Shown: piece by piece, positions 1 through 5,248 of the stretch
Position numbering within the stretch: position 1 is the first letter of the stretch
How the letters are laid out: the number at the start of each line of letters is the position of its first letter
Assembly (NCBI GenBank): GCA_945878965.1
Contig: CAMCUJ010000084.1
Span: 1-6,502 of the forward strand
From: an uncultured Clostridia bacterium
Lineage (GTDB): Bacteria > Bacillota > Clostridia > Monoglobales > Monoglobaceae
DNA: 6,502 nucleotides
Direction of reading: 5' to 3'
Position numbers and translations under genes: made by a program
The notes under the pieces: model-generated
Database searches by the model: none
What the model was told of the DNA's origin: nothing
The model's input: only the letters and a program-made list of their open reading frames with translations

Positions 1-23
1 AATTTAATTATTTTTCTATGTCA

Positions 24-52
24 ATTATACCACACACTATGTAAAATGAAAA
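24..52 (-). promoter_or_regulatory. Promoter for a leftward gene beyond the window
   Basis: On the minus strand a perfect TATAAT (24-29) is preceded by TGG, which makes an extended -10 (TGnTATAAT). Seventeen bases further upstream lies TTTTCA (47-52), a weak -35 with four matches to TTGACA. The predicted transcription start is near position 17, so the gene it serves is off the left edge. The promoter lies just downstream of the CDF exporter stop. Between them is only a weak A/T-only stem (AGTAAA/TTTACT, 52-57 with 71-76), so the next gene seems to form a separate transcription unit, with some read-through from the exporter possible. Confidence 0.6.
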
Positions 53-67
53 GTAAAAAAGCAAAAT

Positions 68-1240
68 TTATTTACTAAAATCTCTGTCAATTTCAACTAT
101 TGCAAAATAATTTTCGGAAATTGCCCGAACAGCTTTTGAAATAGCGCATCTGATTTCATCGTCACTAAGTCTGAATCTGAACGGAACAACCACGTCGAAT
201 ATAAGATCAATTCCGTCATCTGTTCTCTTTTTAATTCTGAAATCATGAATACTCAATTTTTCATCAATAGCCGAAACAACCAAACAAACCTTATTTTTAA
301 GAAGAATTGTTTCTTCATCATCCATAGCAATCGGATCTATATGAATAGTGGCATGACAATTAAATTGCTTTTCAAGCTCAAGCTCTACTCTGTCAACAAC
401 GTCATGAGCCGCCATTATGTCCATATCACACGAAACCTCGGCATGAAGGGAAATCATAAGGCAGTTTGGACCATAGTTATGAACTATAAGCTCGTGAATA
501 CCTATAATTCCGTCATACTTAAGTACGGTTTTCTCGATTTTTTCCACCAATTCCTTATCGGGAGCCTGACCAAGCAGTGGGTCAAGACTGTCCTTAATGG
601 AAGTAAACCCTGTGTATATTATGAACAGAGATACCAAAACTCCGGCATAGCCATCCAAATTTAAATCTGTAAATTTTCCTATTATGCTTGTCAAAAATAC
701 CGCCGAAGTCGCACAAACATCACTTAAACTGTCAAGAGCCGCCGCCCGCATTACAGATGAATCTATAAGCTTGCCGAGTTTTTTGTTGAAATAAGCCATC
801 CAAAGCTTAACTAAAATCGACGTGATAAGAACCGCTATCGAAAACCAAGTAAAGTCTGCGGTTTCAGATGATATAATCTTTGAAACCGATGTTTTAAAAA
901 GCTCAAAACCCATCAGAATAATTACAAGCGAAACTATAAGTCCCGATAGATATTCCGCTCTTGCGTGTCCGAAAGGATGGTCGTTATCCGCCGGCTTGCC
1001 CGCCGCCTTAAAACCGATAAGCGTGACAATTGATGAACCGGCATCCGATAGATTATTTAACGCATCCGCAATTATCGACACAGAACCTGTGATTAATGCC
1101 GAAATCAGCTTTAGCATAAATAATGTTATATTAAGAATTATTCCGACAAAACCCGCAAGAATTCCGTATCTTTGTCTTACCCTTGTATCTTCGATATTTT
1201 CGCTGTCTGTAACAAAGGTCTTAACAAGCAGTTTTATCAA
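68..1240 (-). CDS. Cation diffusion facilitator (CDF) family metal exporter, probably Mn(II)-type, with extended C-terminus
   Basis: Membrane antiporter predicted to export a divalent metal from the cytoplasm in exchange for protons. Numbered from the TTG at 1240 (390 aa), six hydrophobic segments lie near 25-49, 52-77, 96-115, 132-151, 166-188 and 198-216. The transport site reads Asn62-x3-Asp66 in TM2 (in NNLSDAGSS) and Asp170-x3-Asp174 in TM5 (in LDSLSDV). The second metal site, DHPFGHARAE, gives Asp87, His88 and His92. A cytosolic dimerisation domain follows (about 229-302). A further ~85 residues look like a second copy of that fold, making the protein longer than the usual ~290-300 aa. 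CDF family is certain. Mn(II) specificity is inferred from the ND/DD site, since Zn/Cd members carry His there. I chose TTG at 1240 over GTG at 1267: only TTG has a Shine-Dalgarno at the right distance, and from GTG the leader would be about 10 nt. It has its own strong promoter. Confidence 0.93.
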   Translation of the reverse strand: MIKLLVKTFVTDSENIEDTRVRQRYGILAGFVGIILNITLFMLKLISALITGSVSIIADALNNLSDAGSSIVTLIGFKAAGKPADNDHPFGHARAEYLSGLIVSLVIILMGFELFKTSVSKIISSETADFTWFSIAVLITSILVKLWMAYFNKKLGKLIDSSVMRAAALDSLSDVCATSAVFLTSIIGKFTDLNLDGYAGVLVSLFIIYTGFTSIKDSLDPLLGQAPDKELVEKIEKTVLKYDGIIGIHELIVHNYGPNCLMISLHAEVSCDMDIMAAHDVVDRVELELEKQFNCHATIHIDPIAMDDEETILLKNKVCLVVSAIDEKLSIHDFRIKKRTDDGIDLIFDVVVPFRFRLSDDEIRCAISKAVRAISENYFAIVEIDRDFSK

Positions 1241-1246
1241 ATATCC

Positions 1247-1252
1247 CACCCC
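1247..1252 (-). promoter_or_regulatory. Ribosome binding site that decides the CDF exporter start (TTG)
   Basis: GGGGTG on the minus strand matches five of six bases of GAGGTG, the 3' part of the anti-Shine-Dalgarno complement. It stands 6 nt before the TTG at 1240-1238. The in-frame GTG at 1267 has only AT-rich sequence before it. The in-frame GTG at 1249 lies inside the site itself. Starting at TTG gives an N-terminus MIKLLVKTF, which leads directly into the cytosolic stretch before TM1. Confidence 0.55.
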
Positions 1253-1275
1253 AATACATAATATCACATACTATC

Positions 1276-1290
1276 ATATAATGATTATAT
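1276..1290 (-). promoter_or_regulatory. Candidate Fur/PerR-family operator in the CDF exporter promoter
   Basis: ATATAATCATTATAT on the minus strand is a perfect 7-1-7 inverted repeat. Its core ATAATnATTAT is the core shared by Bacillus Fur and PerR boxes. It matches the PerR consensus TTATAATnATTATAA at 12 of 14 defined positions and the Fur consensus TGATAATnATTATCA at 10. It covers the whole -10 element and the predicted transcription start, where a repressor would block polymerase. Caution: one half is the -10 TATAAT itself and the region is AT-rich, so only the other half is independent evidence. Confidence 0.4.
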
Positions 1291-1312
1291 CAAATAACTT
1301 TATTATTGTCAA
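1284..1312 (-). promoter_or_regulatory. Consensus extended -10 promoter of the CDF exporter
   Basis: A perfect TTGACA (1307-1312), a 17-bp spacer and a perfect TATAAT (1284-1289) preceded by TGA, giving an extended -10. The predicted start is near 1277, which leaves a leader of about 37 nt before the TTG codon. That is too short for a yybP-ykoY manganese riboswitch, so control would have to act on the DNA or at translation initiation. As strong as this promoter is by sequence, unrestrained output would be high, which fits with a repressor site overlapping it. Confidence 0.85.
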
Positions 1313-1502
1313 GAATGATAAGACAATTTATTTTTAAAATAGTATAAATATGTTTTGAAAATGTTGAAAATACATATAAAAAGTATGCTAAATATACTAT
1401 TAATCAAATTTTTGATAAATATTTTGTTTATATCTTATAAAAAATGCAAGAAAAATTCGGTAATATTTTTTTCAGCAAACAAATTATGTCGAATTAACCT
1501 AT
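1313..1502. other. AT-rich spacer between ung and the CDF exporter promoter
   Basis: This stretch is very AT-rich. I see no supported gene and no GC-rich terminator after the ung stop. Short A/T palindromes occur, for example ATCAAA-TT-TTTGAT (1403-1416) and AGTAT/ATACT (1382-1398), which are expected by chance in such sequence. A poor stem (GGTTAAT with ATTACC) followed by a short U-run around 1450-1500 could be a weak ung terminator, but I would not call it. Confidence 0.5.
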
Positions 1503-2177
1503 CTATATATTATCCAAATTCCAATCGATTGTATCGGTTCCTGTTTCCGAAAGGAATGCGTTAGCGGCTGAAAAATGCTTGCAGCCGAAAAAACCGTTAT
1601 AAGCGGAAAGCGGGCTTGGGTGGGCGGCGGTAAGGATTTTATGATGAGGGTTGGTTATAAGAGGAATTTTCTGTTTAGCATTTCCGCCCCATAGTATAAA
1701 AACTATACCTTTATCACGTTCATTAAGCAGCTTTATAATTTTATCGGTTAGGATTTCCCAGCCCATTCCCTTATGGCTGTTTGCCTGACCTTCACGCACG
1801 GTAAGAACTGTGTTAAGGAGCAGAACTCCCTGTTTTGCCCAATTGGTGAGATTACCGTGGTTTGGAATTTTCATACCTATATCATCATTTAGTTCTTTAA
1901 AAATATTTTTAAGTGACGGCGGAGGAGTAACTCCGTATTTAACAGAAAAGCAAAGACCGTGTGCCTGATGTGCTCCATGATACGGATCCTGACCGAGAAT
2001 TACGGCTTTAACGTCGCTGTATGATGTATATTTGAGTGCACTAAATATATCGTGCATATCGGGATATATAGTTCGTGTTTTATATTCCGTCTTAAGAAAA
2101 GCTCTGAGTTTTTTATAGTAGTCCTTTTCAAACTCATCCTTTAAAAGTTCATCCCATTCGTTGCCTATATTAACCAT
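1503..2177 (-). CDS. ung: Uracil-DNA glycosylase, family 1 (UDG)
   Basis: Cytoplasmic DNA repair enzyme that cuts the N-glycosidic bond of uracil in DNA, left by cytosine deamination or dUMP misincorporation, and so starts base excision repair. It is 224 aa (E. coli Ung is 229). The water-activating loop GQDPYH is at 62-67 with catalytic Asp64. The uracil-recognition Asn lies in LLLNTVLTV (Asn122). The minor-groove and leucine loop HPSPLSAYNGFFG begins at 186 with catalytic His186. A Pro-rich loop (TPPPSLKNIF) and ILWGGNA are also present. The ATG at 2177 is chosen because AGGGAG (2184-2189) lies 6 nt upstream. An earlier in-frame ATG at 2288 would translate the promoter region and has no such site. 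It is a separate unit with its own promoter; the neighbours do not suggest a specialised role. Confidence 0.97.
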   Translation of the reverse strand: MVNIGNEWDELLKDEFEKDYYKKLRAFLKTEYKTRTIYPDMHDIFSALKYTSYSDVKAVILGQDPYHGAHQAHGLCFSVKYGVTPPPSLKNIFKELNDDIGMKIPNHGNLTNWAKQGVLLLNTVLTVREGQANSHKGMGWEILTDKIIKLLNERDKGIVFILWGGNAKQKIPLITNPHHKILTAAHPSPLSAYNGFFGCKHFSAANAFLSETGTDTIDWNLDNI

Positions 2178-2198
2178 TGTTTTCTCCCTTTTCGTTAA

Positions 2199-2215
2199 GT
2201 ATAAATCAATTATAC
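2199..2215 (-). promoter_or_regulatory. Inverted repeat over the ung -10 and start site
   Basis: GTATAA and TTATAC form perfect 6-bp arms around a 5-bp centre. The repeat covers the -10 hexamer and the predicted start (~2202) of ung. It does not resemble a Firmicute LexA box (CGAAC...GTTCG). One arm is largely the -10 element, so this may be coincidence. Confidence 0.2.
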
Positions 2216-2237
2216 AGCATTTACGAAAAAACATCAA
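2209..2237 (-). promoter_or_regulatory. Promoter of ung
   Basis: TTGATG (2232-2237, five of six matches to TTGACA), an exact 17-bp spacer, and a perfect TATAAT (2209-2214). The predicted start is near 2202, which gives a leader of about 25 nt containing the AGGGAG ribosome binding site. It lies downstream of the uxaA terminator, so ung is expected to be expressed independently of the hexuronate genes. Confidence 0.8.
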
Positions 2238-2294
2238 GAAAGCATTAAGATATGTAACAAAAACGTAATATAGAATTAAAAAAAGCATAAATTT

Positions 2295-2317
2295 AGGGCG
2301 GATAGAAAATCCGCCCT
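2295..2317 (-). terminator. Terminator after uxaA
   Basis: A 9-bp perfect stem, mostly G/C (AGGGCGGAT on the plus strand with its complement), closes a 5-nt loop, starting 5 nt after the uxaA stop. On the minus strand it is followed by TAAATTTATGC and then seven T's (2278-2284). The U-run is displaced about 10 nt from the stem, so it is not a textbook intrinsic terminator, but stem strength and position support an end for the uxaB-uxaA transcript. Confidence 0.7.
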
Positions 2318-2322
2318 TTATG

Positions 2323-3738
2323 TTATAGGGTTACGCCGTCCTTGAATATAGAGATTTCTCTGTAATTATTCTTTTCATTATTCGTCTGCTCACCGGATGC
2401 AACCTTTAATACATAATCAAAAAGCTTCGGAGCGAGGTTCTCGCCCTCAACAAACGGACCTGCGTTAAAGTCAATCCAATGCGGCTTGCGGTTTGCAAGG
2501 TTTGAATTACTTGCAACCTTAATAGTAGGAACAGGCGCACCAACCGGAGTTCCTCTGCCTGTTGTGAACAATATTAAGTGACAGCCCGATGCTGTAAGAT
2601 TGGTAACCGCAACGATATCATTACCCGGACCGTTAAGAAGATTAAGACCCTGCGTTTTAACGTGCTCACCTATCTTTATAACATCAACAACATTCTCCGT
2701 TCCGCCCTTCTGAACACAACCAAGCGACTTATCCTCAAGAGTTGTAATTCCGCCCTTTTTGTTGCCCGGTGACGGATTTTCATATACAACCTGGTTGTAT
2801 CTCATAAAGTATTCCTTAAAATCATTGATTAACTCAACAGTCTTATCGAATACCTCCTCATTTATACATCTGTTCATAAGAAGTGTTTCGGCACCGAACA
2901 TTTCGGGAACCTCAGTAAGAATAGTGCTTCCGCCGCTCTGAATTAACAAATCGGAAAATGCACCGACTAACGGATTTGCCGCAATTCCCGAGAAGCCGTC
3001 AGAGCCTCCGCACTTAAGTCCTACAACTAATTTGGATATGTCGCAAGGAGTACGCTTAAACTGCTGTGCGTAGTCAACAAGCTCGCCGATAAGCTTAAGT
3101 CCCTCTTCTATTTCGTCCTCAACCTCCTGAGTGCTCATAAACTTAACACGTTCAGGGTCAACATCGCCAAGTACTGTTTTAAACAGCGGAATATTATTAT
3201 TCTCACAGCCAAGACCAAGCACTAAAACTCCGGCAGCATTCGGGTGCTTAACAAGACCCGAAAGTATTCTCTGAGTTGTATCCTGGTCATCTCCAAGCTG
3301 TGAACAGCCGAACGGATGTACGAATGTGAATATTCCGTCAGTCTTTCCTGCGAACTTCTCATTTGCAAGACGTGCAAGACGTTCTGCCGTTCTGTTTATA
3401 CAGCCGACAGTATTCACAATCCATATCTCGTTACGGATACCAACGCTTCCGTCCTTACGAACAAAACCCATAAACTCAGCTTTTTTGCCCTCTGTTTTCT
3501 CTTTTAGATTAGGCTCGTATTTGTATTCAAGAATTCCGCTGAGATTTGTTTTTACATTATGAGTATGAACATGCTCGCCTTTCTTTATGTCCTCAGTTGC
3601 ATGACCTATAGGGAAACCATACTTTATAATATTTTCACCCTTCTTTATATCTCTAAGTGCAACCTTATGACCGTTAAGCTCACCGCTAAGCATTACGGCA
3701 ACATTATCATTCTCATGTATCTTTATCTGCTTATCCAT
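2323..3738 (-). CDS. uxaA: Altronate dehydratase (UxaA family)
   Basis: Cytoplasmic metal-dependent dehydratase turning D-altronate into 2-dehydro-3-deoxy-D-gluconate (KDG) in galacturonate catabolism. It is 471 aa (E. coli UxaA about 495), the complete two-domain form. An N-terminal SAF domain (about 1-90) contains HATED and HVHTHN (56-61). The long C-terminal altronate/galactarate dehydratase domain contains HPFGCSQLG (141-149), GLGCENN (175-181), GLKCGGSDGFSG (240-251) and SGCHLILFTTGRGTPVG (384-400); the conserved Cys and His are likely iron ligands. The ATG at 3738 has GAGAGG 9 nt upstream. An in-frame TTG at 3768 is possible but lacks a good site. It follows uxaB by 79 bp and ends at a terminator. 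Galactarate dehydratase (GarD) belongs to the same family; the adjacent tagaturonate reductase argues for altronate as substrate. Confidence 0.95.
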   Translation of the reverse strand: MDKQIKIHENDNVAVMLSGELNGHKVALRDIKKGENIIKYGFPIGHATEDIKKGEHVHTHNVKTNLSGILEYKYEPNLKEKTEGKKAEFMGFVRKDGSVGIRNEIWIVNTVGCINRTAERLARLANEKFAGKTDGIFTFVHPFGCSQLGDDQDTTQRILSGLVKHPNAAGVLVLGLGCENNNIPLFKTVLGDVDPERVKFMSTQEVEDEIEEGLKLIGELVDYAQQFKRTPCDISKLVVGLKCGGSDGFSGIAANPLVGAFSDLLIQSGGSTILTEVPEMFGAETLLMNRCINEEVFDKTVELINDFKEYFMRYNQVVYENPSPGNKKGGITTLEDKSLGCVQKGGTENVVDVIKIGEHVKTQGLNLLNGPGNDIVAVTNLTASGCHLILFTTGRGTPVGAPVPTIKVASNSNLANRKPHWIDFNAGPFVEGENLAPKLFDYVLKVASGEQTNNEKNNYREISIFKDGVTL

Positions 3739-3771
3739 AAGCGTATGCCTCTCTTTCTGTTTAGTCAAGTA

Positions 3772-3800
3772 TTCGGCAGAAATTCAGTATTCCTGCCGAA
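3772..3800 (-). other. Intercistronic hairpin between uxaB and uxaA
   Basis: On the transcript the two arms TTCGGCAGGAAT and ATTTCTGCCGAA pair over 12 bp (one G-U) around a 5-nt loop, ACTGA. It starts 17 nt after the uxaB stop and ends 33 nt before the uxaA ATG. No U-run follows on either strand, so it is not a normal intrinsic terminator. It could stabilise the 3' end of uxaB mRNA, mark a processing site that sets unequal UxaB and UxaA levels, or act as a protein-binding site. The structure is read directly; the role is inferred. Confidence 0.6.
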
Positions 3801-3817
3801 ACCTTAATAACCTTAAA

Positions 3818-5185
3818 TTATGCTATAACCTCTTTCATAGCCTCTCTGATACCCTTTTCATCTATCGCCTTAAGGTCAGCCTTTATCATATCACCCATAA
3901 ACGATAAATCCTGTCCCCAATACTCTTTCTTTGCAAGTATCTCATCAACCGATGCAGACTTCATAAACTCCATAATGTCCGCACCGTCGTTTGCAGCGTC
4001 TGTTCTGTAGAACGCAATAAGTGCCGCAAGTGAGAATGTAAGAATTTTAGGAAGCTCTTTCTTCTCCTCATAGTAGCCAAGAAGTGACGGAAGTACTCTA
4101 ACCTGGAACTTTGAAACCGAGTTAAGCGCAATGCTCAATAGATAGTGCTTAATGAACGGATTCTGGAAACGCTCAATTACATCATTTGCGAACTGCTCAA
4201 GCTCAGACTTAGGTAAATCAAGAGTCGGAATTATTTCCTCAAATATACCCTTCTTCATAAATGTAAATACAAGCTCATCATCCATTGCCTGCTTAACAGT
4301 TTCAAGACCGCAAAGATGTGCTGCAAGTACCATCATTGTATGAGCGCCGTTAAGTATTCTTACCTTTCTCTTCTTATAAGGTGTTACATCATCAGTCCAA
4401 AGAACATTCATTCCATACTTGTGGAACGGAATTTCTTCAGCTAATTCTTTCTTGCCTTCGATAACCCATAGGTGGAATATCTCAGCTGTATTTATTGAAT
4501 TGTCCTCATAACCGTAGCTTGCCTCAAGCTCCTTAGCATTATCACGAGGATAACCTGTTACAATTCTGTCAACCAAAGTGTTTGTGAAATGATTTTCATT
4601 TTCAATCCAGTTTACAAAATCATCACCCAAATTCCAGTCAGCAGCATACTTAAGGATACAAGCCTTAAGATTATCGCCGTTCTTGTCGATAAGCTCACAC
4701 GGAATAAGTATAAAGCCCTTAAGACCTGCATCAAAACGAGCCTTTAAAAGACAAGTAAGTCTTCCCGGGAATGTAAGGTTATCGGTATCGTTCATATCCT
4801 GATTAGGCTTATACTCGATGCCTGCCTCGGTTGTGTTTGAAACGATAAATCTAAGCTCGGGATTTTTTGCACATTCAATGTACTCATTCCAGTTTGTATA
4901 AGGATTTATTCCTCTTGTGATACATTCAACCACGCTTGTTTCCTCAACTCTTTCGCCGCTTTGAAGACCTCTTAAATATAGAGTATATAACCCGTCCTGC
5001 TCATTAAGTGCGTCAATTCTTCCTACAGGAAGAGGCTGAACTACTGCAACGCCGCCGTTCCAGCCTGCCTCCTTGTTTAGCTTATCAATCATCCAGTCAA
5101 CAAAGCCTCTTAAAAAGTTACCCTCACCAAACTGAAGTACCTTTTCTGTAAGCTTGCATTCTTCTTTTCTCTTTAACTGTGCCAT
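3818..5185 (-). CDS. uxaB: Tagaturonate reductase (altronate oxidoreductase)
   Basis: Cytoplasmic NAD(H)-dependent enzyme reducing D-tagaturonate to D-altronate, the step after uronate isomerase in galacturonate use. At 455 aa it has the length and build of the mannitol dehydrogenase / polyol-specific long-chain dehydrogenase family. The N-terminal Rossmann domain has the cofactor motif QFGEGNFLRGF (18-28) and SNTTEAGI (116-123), the latter typical of UxaB. The C-terminal domain has the family catalytic pattern K-x4-N-x2-H, here Lys274, Asn279 and His282, and KFQVRVLPSLL (359-369). Fructuronate reductase (UxuB) and mannitol dehydrogenase are relatives, but the adjacent altronate dehydratase supports UxaB. 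The ATG at 5185 has a perfect AGGAGG (5195-5200) 9 nt upstream. I found no good housekeeping promoter in the 63 bp behind it. It may be read through from the ABC gene or use an activator-dependent promoter. Confidence 0.95.
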   Translation of the reverse strand: MAQLKRKEECKLTEKVLQFGEGNFLRGFVDWMIDKLNKEAGWNGGVAVVQPLPVGRIDALNEQDGLYTLYLRGLQSGERVEETSVVECITRGINPYTNWNEYIECAKNPELRFIVSNTTEAGIEYKPNQDMNDTDNLTFPGRLTCLLKARFDAGLKGFILIPCELIDKNGDNLKACILKYAADWNLGDDFVNWIENENHFTNTLVDRIVTGYPRDNAKELEASYGYEDNSINTAEIFHLWVIEGKKELAEEIPFHKYGMNVLWTDDVTPYKKRKVRILNGAHTMMVLAAHLCGLETVKQAMDDELVFTFMKKGIFEEIIPTLDLPKSELEQFANDVIERFQNPFIKHYLLSIALNSVSKFQVRVLPSLLGYYEEKKELPKILTFSLAALIAFYRTDAANDGADIMEFMKSASVDEILAKKEYWGQDLSFMGDMIKADLKAIDEKGIREAMKEVIA

Positions 5186-5201
5186 TGCTCTGTTCCTCCT
5201 A

Positions 5202-5239
5202 AAATTTAATTTATTTTTTAAGTGTTAAACTTTAAATTT
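5202..5239. promoter_or_regulatory. A/T-rich dyad between the ABC gene and uxaB
   Basis: AAATTTAA (5202-5209) and TTAAATTT (5232-5239) are perfect 8-bp inverted arms 22 bp apart. Inside them AAGT/ACTT (5220-5223, 5229-5232) forms a smaller dyad. The outer repeat ends next to the uxaB ribosome binding site. This is where a hexuronate regulator would bind if uxaB has its own promoter, but all-A/T arms arise easily by chance and no known operator is recognised. Confidence 0.2.
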
Positions 5240-5248
5240 ATGTTACTG

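Noticed and set aside
245..664. Plus-strand open frame of 139 codons antisense to the CDF C-terminal half
   Set aside because: Fully antisense to conserved coding sequence, with no start signals and an unconvincing composition.
1241..1277. yybP-ykoY manganese riboswitch upstream of the CDF exporter
   Set aside because: The predicted leader is only about 37 nt and contains none of the paired stem-loop arrangement required.
822..1337. Plus-strand open frame of 171 codons antisense to the CDF exporter
   Set aside because: It lies opposite a clear transporter, has no ribosome binding site, and its translation shows no recognisable domain; typical antisense shadow.
1355..1564. Possible small plus-strand gene (69 codons) in the AT-rich spacer
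   Set aside because: It begins at TTG without a ribosome binding site, is rich in Ile/Lys/Asn as expected of random AT-rich DNA, and its end runs antisense into the ung 3' end.
2178..2288. 37-residue N-terminal extension of Ung
   Set aside because: It would translate through a consensus promoter and the leader; the ATG at 2177 has a good ribosome binding site and gives the usual family length with Asp64 in register.
3755..3765. TTGACT-like -35 upstream of uxaA suggesting a separate promoter
   Set aside because: At 17-bp spacing the partner is TACGCT, a poor -10 that runs into the start codon; not a usable promoter for a gene with a leader.
3739..3768. Ten-residue N-terminal extension of UxaA from TTG at 3768
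   Set aside because: The ATG at 3738 has GAGAGG at good spacing; TTG does not, and the SAF domain begins naturally after the ATG.
3559..3807. Plus-strand open frame of 82 codons near the uxaB-uxaA junction
   Set aside because: Antisense to the conserved SAF domain of UxaA, with no supporting signals.
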